A stretch of 64,000 nt of DNA from Yamadazyma tenuis (lineage: Eukaryota; Ascomycota; Pichiomycetes; Serinales; Debaryomycetaceae). The notes under the pieces were generated by a model, which did not search any database, was not told the origin of the DNA, and saw nothing but the letters and a program-made list of their open reading frames with translations. The position numbers were made by a program, and so were the translations under genes. This document shows, in pieces, positions 1 through 10,218 of this stretch. The stretch's first letter is position 1, and each line of letters starts with the position of its first letter. The stretch lies in contig NC_089462.1 in the NCBI RefSeq assembly GCF_029203305.1, forward strand, positions 1-64,000, in the 5' to 3' direction.

Positions 1-2247
1 TGACCCATACACCCACCGAAGTTCTGACCCATACACCCACCGAAGTTCTGACCCATACACCCACCGAAGTTCTCCCATACACCCACCGAAGTTCTGACCC
101 ATACACCCACCGAAGTTCTGACCCATACACCCACCGAAGTTCTGACCCATACACCCACCGAAGTTCTGACCCATACACCCACCGAAGTTCTGACCCATAC
201 ACCCACCGAAGTTCTGACCCATACACCCACCGAAGTTCTGACCCATACACCCACCGAAGTTCTGACCCATACACCCACCGAAGTTCTGACCCATACACCC
301 ACCGAAGTTCTGACCCATACACCCACCGAAGTTCTGACCCATACACCCACCGAAGTTCTGACCCATACACCCACCGAAGTTCTGACCCATACACCCACCG
401 AAGTTCTGACCCATACACCCACCGAAGTTCTGACCCATACACCCACCGAAGTTCTGACCCATACACCCACCGAAGTTCTGACCCATACACCCACCGAAGT
501 TCTGACCCATACACCCACCGAAGTTCTGACCCATACACCCACCGAAGTTCTGACCCATACACCCACCGAAGTTCTGACCCATACACCCACCGAAGTTCTG
601 ACCCATACACCCACCGAAGTTCTGACCCATACACCCACCGAAGTTCTGACCCATACACCCACCGAAGTTCTGACCCATACACCCACCGAAGTTCTGACCC
701 ATACACCCACCGAAGTTCTGACCCATACACCCACCGAAGTTCTGACCCATACACCCACCGAAGTTCTGACCCATACACCCACCGAAGTTCTGACCCATAC
801 ACCCACCGAAGTTCTGACCCATACACCCACCGAAGTTCTGACCCATACACCCACCGAAGTTCTGACCCATACACCCACCGAAGTTCTGACCCATACACCC
901 ACCGAAGTTCTGACCCATACACCCACCGAAGTTCTGACCCATACACCCACCGAAGTTCTGACCCATACACCCACCGAAGTTCTGACCCATACACCCACCG
1001 AAGTTCTGACCCATACACCCACCGAAGTTCTGACCCATACACCCACCGAAGTTCTGACCCATACACCCACCGAAGTTCTGACCCATACACCCACCGAAGT
1101 TCTGACCCATACACCCACCGAAGTTCTGACCCATACACCCACCGAAGTTCTGACCCATACACCCACCGAAGTTCTGACCCATACACCCACCGAAGTTCTG
1201 ACCCATACACCCACCGAAGTTCTGACCCATACACCCACCGAAGTTCTGACCCATACACCCACCGAAGTTCTGACCCATACACCCACCGAAGTTCTGACCC
1301 ATACACCCACCGAAGTTCTGACCCATACACCCACCGAAGTTCTGACCCATACACCCACCGAAGTTCTGACCCATACACCCACCGAAGTTCTGACCCATAC
1401 ACCCACCGAAGTTCTGACCCATACACCCACCGAAGTTCTGACCCATACACCCACCGAAGTTCTGACCCATACACCCACCGAAGTTCTGACCCATACACCC
1501 ACCGAAGTTCTGACCCATACACCCACCGAAGTTCTGACCCATACACCCACCGAAGTTCTGACCCATACACCCACCGAAGTTCTGACCCATACACCCACCG
1601 AAGTTCTGACCCATACACCCACCGAAGTTCTGACCCATACACCCACCGAAGTTCTGACCCATACACCCACCGAAGTTCTGACCCATACACCCACCGAAGT
1701 TCTGACCCATACACCCACCGAAGTTCTGACCCATACACCCACCGAAGTTCTGACCCATACACCCACCGAAGTTCTGACCCATACACCCACCGAAGTTCTG
1801 ACCCATACACCCACCGAAGTTCTGACCCATACACCCACCGAAGTTCTGACCCATACACCCACCGAAGTTCTGACCCATACACCCACCGAAGTTCTGACCC
1901 ATACACCCACCGAAGTTCTGACCCATACACCCACCGAAGTTCTGACCCATACACCCACCGAAGTTCTGACCCATACACCCACCGAAGTTCTGACCCATAC
2001 ACCCACCGAAGTTCTGACCCATACACCCACCGAAGTTCTGACCCATACACCCACCGAAGTTCTGACCCATACACCCACCGAAGTTCTGACCCATACACCC
2101 ACCGAAGTTCTGACCCATACACCCACCGAAGTTCTGACCCATACACCCACCGAAGTCCTGACCCATACACCCACCGAAGTTCTGACCCATACACCCACCG
2201 AAGTTCTGACCCATACACCCACCGAAGTTCTGACCCATACACCCACC
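1..2247. repeat. Telomeric repeat array, 24-bp unit
   Basis: Tandem array of a 24-bp unit containing GACCCATACACCCACC followed by GAAGTTCT. Counted from position 1 there are 93 complete units plus a 17-nt partial unit ending at 2247. The array is almost perfectly homogeneous. One unit (73-94) is 22 nt because GA is missing, and there is one T-to-C change at 2157 near the inner edge. The C-rich strand reads inwards from the window start, as expected for a left chromosome end. The core CCCATACA resembles the Rap1 binding core of budding-yeast telomeres. Long, homogeneous non-canonical repeats of about 16-25 bp are typical of Candida/Kluyveromyces-type telomerase. I do not recognise this exact unit from a named species. 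Confidence 0.95.
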
Positions 2248-3102
2248 CCTTCCACGTGCAGAAAACAGGGACAACTAAGGACGTACATATATTTGCTCAT
2301 CCTGCATATTCTTGACAACATTACCTCAATTGGAATATCTCCGGTAGTTCTTGTAACTCCGAGCGATCACATAAAAATCTGATTGAAGCCAAAGAGAAAT
2401 ATGCGCATAAATATGACTGCACACAAGGAAGGCAGGCGGGCAAACCCGTTTTAGAACCATACCCTTTGGAAGTTGCTGCATGCAAGTCTTATACGCAGAA
2501 TACCATGGGCGGGAATGTGCACTCATATTCTGAGCGATAGAGTTTACCAATCATTAATTAAGCAATTTGAAATCTTTAAATTTCTCTTCAATTCGCAAAT
2601 TCTGCCAATTGTATTCAAATGGTCCTAAATATACGCATGCTGGAAATTTTTTAATACATTCCGATAAATACCCAAAATATGATACATCAATACTTGGCCT
2701 GACAAGGACAAAAATGAAACTAACCTCAACCGCAAACCGCAGCTTGAGTATCAAACGTTCATTGATTGCCTTGGTGCTATTTCACTTCGTGTGCGGATAA
2801 AATAGATATCAAAAATTGGAGCTCGCACGTACGAGGGTTTTCGCTCCCTGCCAAGTAATCGGCACCTCAATACCTCAAGTCCATTGTGGTAGGGTTTGTG
2901 CTGGTAAAAACTCTGCTTCTTACCTACGTGGCCTTTAAGTAATAGGAATTAACCTTCAACTTCATGGAGGGGAAAGTATATTAATACTGTATCAAGTATT
3001 AGTGAGCGAAAGAACTAGACAAAGAGAAATTATAATAACCAAACATTCATAAACAATCACGTTTCTCATGTATAAATCATATCCAGGTTCCATTGGATTG
3101 AT
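2248..3102. other. Subtelomeric spacer without a supported gene
   Basis: About 855 bp between the telomere array and the 3' end of the adhesin gene. Only short frames in both directions are present, none with recognisable composition. Around 2284-2390 and 2810-2850 it shows diverged similarity to 9359-9500 in the spacer between the two mannosyltransferase genes, for example CCTGCATAT, AATTGGAA.ATATCT and CGTACGA..G..GGTTTTC.CTC in the same order. This suggests a decayed subtelomeric duplication. Confidence 0.6.
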
Positions 3103-5940
3103 TCAAAAGGATATCCACAAAAGAGCGGATAACACAGCCAAGAATGTGTATGTGTTCTTTGAACCCATAGCCTCGTACGTGGAGACTTCTTGTGGTGAGG
3201 ATTCTGAGCCATTACCAGCTGAAGCCGCTTCAGCAGCCGCTCCAGAACCATTCCCTTTAGTACCAGTTGGAGCAACGGTTTCAGTAGGGTTAGCAGTCAC
3301 GGCAGCAGCGACGGTGAAGGTGGTATAGGTTGTGACTGTAGTATCTCCAGCAGCATTGGTGCATGGCTCGGTAACCACAACACTGGACACCAAAGAGTGT
3401 GGGATGTTACAAACAACAGTCTTCTTACCATCATCACCAGTTGTTGTGGTGGTTGAAGGTTCCTTGCAAGTACAAGGCAAGACAATAGTGGTAACATCTT
3501 TTTCGATGACAACCGGTTCAGGAGTTTCAACGACTACGGTTGGTTTACCGTCAGGTCCAGTTGTGGTGTAGGTTGAAGTGAATGAACCAGTCCAAGGAGT
3601 TGTTATGTGTGCTTCTGGAGTCTCGACAACCACCGTTGGTTCACCATCTGTGCCTGTGGTAGTGTACGTCGAAGTGAAGGTTCCGGTCCAAGGGATAGTG
3701 GTATGCACTTCTGGAGTTTCAATTACGACTGTTATGTCACCATCTGGACCAGTGGTGGTGTAAGTTGAGGTGAAAGAGCCAGTCCAATAAGTGGAAGTGG
3801 TGAAGATACTAGCTGGAGTTTCAACGACCTCAGTTGGATTACCATCGGTTCCAGTGGTGGTGTAAGTCGTAGTGAAGGTTCCGGTCCAAGGGATAGTGGT
3901 GTGTCCTTCTGGAGTTTCAACCACGACTGTCACGTCACCATCTGGACCTGTGGTAGTGTAAGTGGAGGTGAAAGAGCCAGTCCAATAAATGGAAGTGGTG
4001 AAGACAGTAGCTGGAGTTTCAACAACCTCAGTTGGATTACCATCGGTTCCAGTGGTGGTGTAAGTCGAAGTGAAGGTTCCGGTCCAAGGGATAGTGGTGT
4101 GTCCTTCTGGAGTTTCTTTAACAATAGTTGGGTTACCATCGGTTCCAGTTGTAGTGTAAAAGGATGTGGTAGATCCAGTCCATGGAGTGGTGACAGTTGG
4201 GACAGGAGTTTCCTTAACAATAGTTGGGTTACCATCGGTTCCAGTTGTAGTGTAAAAGGATGTGGTAGAGCCAGTCCATGGAGTGGTAACAGTGACAACA
4301 CTTCCTGAAGATGATAATGGTGTGGAAGGAAGATTCGAAGATGGTACTTGACTAGAAGGAACACTTGAAGATGCTGCTGGACTAGAAGGAGAAGCTACAC
4401 TGGAAGATGGAACTGTGGATGAAGGAGTACTCGAAGATGATATTGGAGTACTTGAATTTGTCCAGTGAAACGACAGGCTTGATAACGAAGTGCTGGTAAG
4501 TGGTATACTTGTTGGTGTGGGAGTGGTTGTTATTATAACGATAGTTATAGGATCACTTGGATTGGGAGGCGTTTCAGTATAGGTTGTACCGACGGTCCCA
4601 TAACTAGTAGTGGTAGTCTTTGATTCTGGAGTCTTGATGTCAACAGTTACGGGATCACTTGGGTTGGATGGGTAGATGGTAGTAGTGGTAGTATCTGTGC
4701 CTGTCCATGGCTCAGTAGTGGTCGTTGTAGGTTCAGGAGTCAAGATGACAAAGGTAATAGGCTCACTTGGGTTGGATGGATAGATGATACTAGTGGAAGG
4801 TTCTGTGCCTGTCCACACCTCAGTAGTGGTTGTTCTTGATTCTGGAGTCTTGATGTCAACAGTTACGGGATCACTTGGGTTGGATGGGTAGATGGTAGTA
4901 GTAGTATTACCTGTACCTGTCCATGGTTCAGTAGTGGTCGTTGTAGATTCAGGAGTCAAGACGGTAATAGTCACAGGATCACTTGGATTGGATGGATAGA
5001 CGGTAATAGTAGTGGGAACCGAACCTGTCCATACCTCAGTAGTGGTCGTGGTAGATTCTGGAGTCTTGATACGGACAGTTATGGGATCACTTGGGTTGGA
5101 TGGGTAGATGGTAGTAGTAGTGGTTTCTGAACCTGTCCACACCTCAGTAGTGGTCGTTCTTGATTCTGGTATTTCAACAGTAACAGTCACATCACCATGT
5201 GAGCCTGTTACAGTAACAGTCTCAGTATCTGTTCCGGTCCATGTAACAGTAGTAGTAACTGAATAAGGACATGATGTGCTATTGTCTGTTGAGCTATACC
5301 AGTCAATATCAGATGTATGCGTTATATCATCAGGATAGGTTACAGACATGGTAAAGCTAGATGGCCCACCTTCTTGGTAGTAGACGATTTTAATAGGATA
5401 ATAGACACCCGCTGTAAGTGTAACTGTCTCCGTAGCAGTTGTACTTCCACTACCTTGAATGTAATAAGCATTTTCATCAAGATTTCCTGTGAGCGGTCCC
5501 AGTCCACAACAATCCATAGCAACCCCTGCTCCAAGCGTGATAGATGCAGTATCATCAGCATTACTTATATCGAAAGTGTAGTCTCCGGTTGTAGTGGCAT
5601 AAAAGTATCCTGAGAGTCTCAAACCAAAGTATCCTACGTTAACTGTTTTCCCATATAGCTCCGCATATACGGCACTATCGGCCGGAGTTGCGAAGTTGAA
5701 GTTTTGACTAGTAACCCCTCCCCAGGAAAGTCCTGCTTCGGAATTGTCAATTGCAGAAAGAGCAGCTGTAGCCTCAGACTGATTCAGAAAAGGATATTCA
5801 TCAAGGGTCGTGTTGATATATTCGGCATATAGGCCTTTATCAACCGATGGGGGTCTACATCCCCCTATAGTATCAGCAGTGGCTACCGCACAAAGGAATT
5901 GAACTATTACAAGAACGTTTATTGTAAACCAAATGCTCAT
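3103..5940 (-). CDS. GPI-anchored cell-wall adhesin with N-terminal PA14/GLEYA lectin-like domain
   Basis: 945 residues. Residues 1-22 form a signal peptide, and about 35-215 a PA14/GLEYA-type domain. That domain has an adjacent Asp pair (D129-D130) placed like the calcium-binding DD of Flo/Epa lectins, and a DCC motif at 143-145. Residues 231-465 hold repeats of about 45 residues built on EVWTGT...YPSNPSDPVT. Residues 470-548 are a Ser/Thr/Pro-rich stalk. Residues 551-808 hold eight repeats of about 31-34 residues built on PWTG or YWTG followed by YTTTG.DG and VVETP. The C-terminus has a Gly/Ser/Ala-rich segment and a hydrophobic tail (TFLAVLSALLWISF) fitting a GPI attachment signal. The protein should be displayed on the wall and bind sugars or other cells. 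The gene is transcribed towards the telomere and is the most distal gene, a position typical of silenced, recombining adhesin families. Family assignment is good; ligand unknown. Confidence 0.88.
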   Translation of the reverse strand: MSIWFTINVLVIVQFLCAVATADTIGGCRPPSVDKGLYAEYINTTLDEYPFLNQSEATAALSAIDNSEAGLSWGGVTSQNFNFATPADSAVYAELYGKTVNVGYFGLRLSGYFYATTTGDYTFDISNADDTASITLGAGVAMDCCGLGPLTGNLDENAYYIQGSGSTTATETVTLTAGVYYPIKIVYYQEGGPSSFTMSVTYPDDITHTSDIDWYSSTDNSTSCPYSVTTTVTWTGTDTETVTVTGSHGDVTVTVEIPESRTTTTEVWTGSETTTTTIYPSNPSDPITVRIKTPESTTTTTEVWTGSVPTTITVYPSNPSDPVTITVLTPESTTTTTEPWTGTGNTTTTIYPSNPSDPVTVDIKTPESRTTTTEVWTGTEPSTSIIYPSNPSEPITFVILTPEPTTTTTEPWTGTDTTTTTIYPSNPSDPVTVDIKTPESKTTTTSYGTVGTTYTETPPNPSDPITIVIITTTPTPTSIPLTSTSLSSLSFHWTNSSTPISSSSTPSSTVPSSSVASPSSPAASSSVPSSQVPSSNLPSTPLSSSGSVVTVTTPWTGSTTSFYTTTGTDGNPTIVKETPVPTVTTPWTGSTTSFYTTTGTDGNPTIVKETPEGHTTIPWTGTFTSTYTTTGTDGNPTEVVETPATVFTTSIYWTGSFTSTYTTTGPDGDVTVVVETPEGHTTIPWTGTFTTTYTTTGTDGNPTEVVETPASIFTTSTYWTGSFTSTYTTTGPDGDITVVIETPEVHTTIPWTGTFTSTYTTTGTDGEPTVVVETPEAHITTPWTGSFTSTYTTTGPDGKPTVVVETPEPVVIEKDVTTIVLPCTCKEPSTTTTTGDDGKKTVVCNIPHSLVSSVVVTEPCTNAAGDTTVTTYTTFTVAAAVTANPTETVAPTGTKGNGSGAAAEAASAGNGSESSPQEVSTYEAMGSKNTYTFLAVLSALLWISF

Positions 5941-7089
5941 TATTGTCTGACTTCAATATTCGGGAAACCCAAGTAATATAAGTAGTATTGATGATCAGAA
6001 GATACTACACATTTTTCCAATCATCTTATTAAGACACAGCTAGGTCATACCAGAATGGGTAACAATATTAGTAAATACAAATGAAAATAAGATTAAAGCT
6101 TACACGAGGCCGTCCAGAAACAACTTCCGCCCTTCAAAGAAAGAGAACTCAATGAGGATAGCCACCTATTGACAAAAAGGGCATTACTTGACTTGGAAAT
6201 TTTGACATTTTTCAGCTTATCTCTATTGGTGTCTTAGATAACACCTGAGTCACAGTATTCCCAAAGGAGAACTCTAATCAAAATGTGAAATGACGAGCCA
6301 TTCTCAAAAGGTTCATACTCTTACTTCGGAAGATGTTATTGATAGAAAATATAACAGAAAAAAAGCTAAATAATGTTGACACTTCTCGAAAAGTAGAGAC
6401 TTGTACCTAGGGACCATAAGTTTTTCTAAAACAAGCCATTTCTTTTTCTCTCTATAGCCAAAAATGACTATCGGTTTGAAATTTGAGCTGAAGGGGGAGA
6501 TAAAAGTTGATGCAGAATGCACGGTTACCAGTTCGAAGCACCCCGACTTTGTTCCGTAGTGGTACACTAAATCAAAAACGGATCTACATTCTCCTATGAC
6601 ATAGGGATTCCGCCTTAGTCTCATGGCAAGTTTGCATATTAACCGCGGATGGTGATAGTTTAATGCCGCAGATCCTGGAAATACAACCCAAAACATCTAC
6701 AGATTTCCGTTTGAACCCCCGTGAGTTTAACAGATAACCAGCTGACCGGACCATTTAGGCAATTGGATAATAGAAATTGTTGGCCGCCCCGAAGACCGAC
6801 ATGATCTGATAACTACAATGCCGAATTAAGATGATTTTCAGTTTATTGTTAACGAGAAAAATATTCCAGCATAGGAAGTCCTTTTCACCCTTAAGGGGGA
6901 ATTCTAGTCGATTCACTACTCTTTTGGGGCAACCTTTCACAGATAGTGTCATGTACTCAGCTATTAGCCTCATTGGGAATCTTTTGAGCTGGTCCCAAGC
7001 ACTCAAAGAGGTAATATCATCATGCTTAATTAACATCATTTCTTGTATCTGCATATCTGATTGTCAAACACTAACGAGATTTTATTGTT
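5941..7089. other. Adhesin promoter and gene-poor subtelomeric spacer
   Basis: About 1.15 kb. The part next to 5940 must hold the adhesin promoter. Frames at 6313-6696 and 6755-7054 (minus) and 6831-7115 (plus) have no recognisable domain and compositions typical of random frames, so I do not call them genes. No tRNA, LTR or transposase signature was seen. Confidence 0.5.
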
Positions 7090-8928
7090 ATGACACTCTT
7101 TATCTGCTTTTCTGACGGAAAAACAGGGACCAGAAGACCCCTTTTGTCACATTGCATCCTCCTTTCCCAAATGTCAAACTTAGAATACGACAAGATCAAT
7201 TTCGACGACGAGAATGTCCGTAAAGAGGTAGATCGACTTACCGAAGAAGAGTTCAATGAGTTCTGGAAACGAACCATGAAGACAGAACAGAAGATTGTAG
7301 ACTACTTATCCCATTTACGGATTTTCAACAAGTGCTATGTCACCAGTGATAATAGGTACATCATGAGCAAAGCCAATGAATTGATAGAAAAAGAAGCCAA
7401 CAGCATAGATCACACTGAGTTCAAGGCCGACGATGATGAACTGTTAATCAACGATCTGGGTTCTAAATCCTGTAGTGAGTTGGAAAGCAGAATCTATAAA
7501 TGGGTGTCTCATTCTTATCCTATTTATGAAAGGTGGACCGGCGAGATCTTCCTATCTCCTCCGGATCTCCGTAAATTCGTTCGTCATCCTGAGGTGTTCA
7601 AGAGTACAAACACCAAGTTCAAGGGGTCCACCAAGGGCTTCTCCAAATCCACATTCGCTGAGAATGGGCCATGCTTCTTCAACAAATTCAAAAATCTGTT
7701 AAATGGGAAGGGCATTGTGCTATCAATCGGAGACAAACATGTAGATGATACTGTGAGACTCATTCACATATTAAGAGCGTTGAGCAACCATTATCCAATC
7801 CAAATCGTTTTCTACGAGTCTCTCAGTGATGATACCAAAGCGAGAATAGTCGCCGCTGCCAGAGACAAGATGATGGATTTACCAGAAAGTTTTCACAAAG
7901 TTTCTAAGAATTTCCCACCTGACTACCTAAGTACCCAAGACGGTGGATTGCCAAAACAAGAAGTGTGGTTTGTCAACACTTACAACGCCATTCACGATAA
8001 CTTCAAGGATAAGTTCAAACGGTTCGCCAATAAGTTCTTAGCAACGTTGTTCAATTCATTTGAGGAATTCATGTTAGTTGATGCTGATACAGTGTTGTTG
8101 CAGAATCCATCCGAGTTTTTCGACTTGAAGGACTACAAAACCACCGGGGCCTACTTCTTCAAAGATAGAACTGCTCATGCATTCAGACCACCAGGTGATA
8201 CTAAGTTTTTTCAGAAGATAACCCCTTCGATTTTAGACAACTTGATGTTTGATATTCCCATCATCACCCAGAAGACTCTTGGATTAGAGTTCTTTGATGG
8301 AATGAGCCATTTCATGGAAAGTGGAGTGGTGTTGATCAATAGACACTTACACTTCAACTCCATCTTAACAATGATCCAATTGAACTTCTTTAAGCCTGTT
8401 ACCTCCAGAGTCCATGGAGACAAAGAGATATTCTGGTTGGGATTCGCCGCCAGTGGTGATGAAGACTATCACTTCAACAAGAATTTCGCTGCATCAATCG
8501 GGACTCTTACTTCCCCAGAGGAAAGATTGACCAGTCAAGGAAACCTTAAGAAATCTCTAGAGCTCTGTTCGCCTCATCCAGGTCACCTAGATGATAATGG
8601 AAAGTTGGTATGGTTTAACTCAGGTTTCAAGTTCTGTGGGAAAAATGATCTTGTTAATTTTGAGGCAGAAGTCAAGAAACAAGAACATTTTAAATTCTTA
8701 AAAGATGCTGAATCCATGCGAGAGTATTATGAAGGCGCTCTAATACTTAGAAACGCAATTATTCCTCCCTTCAAGGGGAAATCGGAAATAAGAGCAGGGA
8801 ACAGTGTTGAAGAGCCAGTAGAAGGCTGGCACATGGAACGTGGATATTGTCACAGTTATTTATGGTGTGCATACTCTCACACCCAGAAACTGGGTGCACA
8901 TTCAAGTATAGGAGGGCATTCTGCATAG
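7090..8928 (+). CDS. 5'-truncated MNN1-family (GT71) mannosyltransferase copy, probably non-functional
   Basis: 612 residues. From about residue 31 (LEYDKINFDDENVRKEV) it matches the downstream gene at 10219-12549 almost exactly, in long tracts of near identity broken by more diverged stretches. The catalytic region is intact, including VDADTVLL (DxD-type donor/metal site) near residue 332. It lacks the first roughly 170 residues of the paralogue, including the signal anchor, so the product would not be inserted in the Golgi. The first 30 residues are unrelated sequence. Near the 3' end an in-frame 24-nt insertion (8877-8900) forms a hairpin, and the frame stops about 33 residues earlier than the paralogue. 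I read it as a partial tandem duplicate that may still act as a gene-conversion donor. A short soluble product cannot be excluded. Confidence 0.7.
   Translation: MTLFICFSDGKTGTRRPLLSHCILLSQMSNLEYDKINFDDENVRKEVDRLTEEEFNEFWKRTMKTEQKIVDYLSHLRIFNKCYVTSDNRYIMSKANELIEKEANSIDHTEFKADDDELLINDLGSKSCSELESRIYKWVSHSYPIYERWTGEIFLSPPDLRKFVRHPEVFKSTNTKFKGSTKGFSKSTFAENGPCFFNKFKNLLNGKGIVLSIGDKHVDDTVRLIHILRALSNHYPIQIVFYESLSDDTKARIVAAARDKMMDLPESFHKVSKNFPPDYLSTQDGGLPKQEVWFVNTYNAIHDNFKDKFKRFANKFLATLFNSFEEFMLVDADTVLLQNPSEFFDLKDYKTTGAYFFKDRTAHAFRPPGDTKFFQKITPSILDNLMFDIPIITQKTLGLEFFDGMSHFMESGVVLINRHLHFNSILTMIQLNFFKPVTSRVHGDKEIFWLGFAASGDEDYHFNKNFAASIGTLTSPEERLTSQGNLKKSLELCSPHPGHLDDNGKLVWFNSGFKFCGKNDLVNFEAEVKKQEHFKFLKDAESMREYYEGALILRNAIIPPFKGKSEIRAGNSVEEPVEGWHMERGYCHSYLWCAYSHTQKLGAHSSIGGHSA
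8877..8900. repeat. 24-nt hairpin-forming insertion in the truncated MNN1 copy
   Basis: Relative to 12427 in the intact paralogue, 24 extra bases follow CATACTC. They contain CACCCAG-AAA-CTGGGTG (8880-8896), a 7-bp perfect stem with a 3-nt loop, and end in TGCACA, the complement of the TGTGCA found just upstream. This looks like a local fold-back or template-switch insertion. It keeps the reading frame. Confidence 0.7.
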
Positions 8929-10218
8929 TATGTGATTTTCATAAAGCAACTTCTATGGCCTATTGTTCCAATACGGATTAGCCTCCCTGCATTACTTATG
9001 TGCAGTCAAACTTAATTCTGAATATGCATATCTCTTCCTAGCTTCCGCATGGATTTTTACTAATCGCTCGGGTTTGCTACAATTCAAGAGATTTTCCAGT
9101 AAGAGCGTTGTTCTAGTTCGAACCCCTACTAGTTGTATTGTTCTTATCTTACACTACTTGAAACGCCTTTTGTGCCCTCAGTGTCTAAAGTGTTCTAGCT
9201 GAGTTAAAGATGGGTATATGAATTGGGCATTGTTGAGATTTATTGTCGAAGCTGAACAACAGGTTCTAATTCATTGGAAGAGGAACCAGCTAAAATTAAC
9301 TTTTCTTTCTAGATAAGGCACCTCTTCCTCTGTATGCGGTGAAGCAGGAAAAGTGAGGATATATATATATATTCAGCCTGCATATGCCTAAGAACAATGC
9401 TATAATTGGAAAATATCTGGTATTGTTACAACTTCAGCGATCATTTGAGAATCCATGCTGAAGCAAATTGAATCTCGTACGAACGAAGGTTTTCACTCAA
9501 TTATAAATCTATGATAAATTGTTTTGTACCAGATTTGCGACTAGATGTAACGCGATAGAGATAGCATAAAACTGCTCAGGCGTTTATTTTTTCAGGCTTT
9601 AAGTTGCAGATAGTTCGCATTAAACATTGAACTAATGTGGTAACAGGAAATTCTTTTTTTAGAAATTATTGATCGTGTACGATCCCAAATTATCATGCAC
9701 ATGAGATATTAATGTTTCTCTGAAAAAAAACCAAAAATTTTACGACGCGGTGAAAGGGGAGCATCGGGTATAAAATATCAGCTGGCAACTAATTGCAGAC
9801 GCAGTTTCGCGCCTTAGATCTTGCATCGTCTAATAAGAAATCAGATTAATTGGGATGTGTGCGCTATCCATCTCTCACTCATAAGATCGTTACCACAAGG
9901 AGTTATACATAAAACGAGTCCTATTCTTGGAGAAGCAACGGAAAGGTTGTGTATCTGATTGTTCTTAATGTTTGGAAGATTTGCAACCTAACTAATTGCA
10001 TTTTCTTGATACAGTACGGTTCTAGCATTATGTTTTTCCGTACCCCCTTTTGTTGCCCCTCAACAATTCTTGCTATTGTACTGCACATATCTCTTAACTC
10101 AGAATTCCCAGCAAGAATAGTTAGTTCCAACTGCCTGCACCCCTTATAAACAAATAGTTTCCCCGTTTTCAAGAGTTCAACGCTTTTTGCGAAGATATAT
10201 ATTGTTTTGTCTCACATT
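8929..10218. other. Spacer between the mannosyltransferase copies; promoter of the intact gene
   Basis: About 1.29 kb with no supported gene. 9359-9500 resembles 2284-2390 and 2810-2850 (diverged subtelomeric duplicate). 9576-9600 (GGCGTTTATTTTTTCAGG) and 9898-9917 (AAGGAGTTATACATAAAACG) resemble 13460-13480 and 13524-13545 upstream of the transcription factor gene. The end of the spacer (AGATATATATTG, 10193-10204) is a plausible TATA region for the gene starting at 10219. Confidence 0.5.

Noticed and set aside
6313..6696. 127-codon minus-strand frame in the subtelomeric spacer
   Set aside because: No recognisable domain, signal or membrane pattern; composition like other random frames; no paralogue in the window.
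6755..7115. Overlapping frames on both strands before the truncated MNN1 copy
   Set aside because: They overlap each other and show no family features; one begins inside the spacer and runs into the truncated gene.
9113..9130. GTTCGAACCCC resembling a tRNA T-loop
   Set aside because: The flanking bases do not pair to form a T-stem, and no acceptor, D or anticodon arm could be drawn on either strand.
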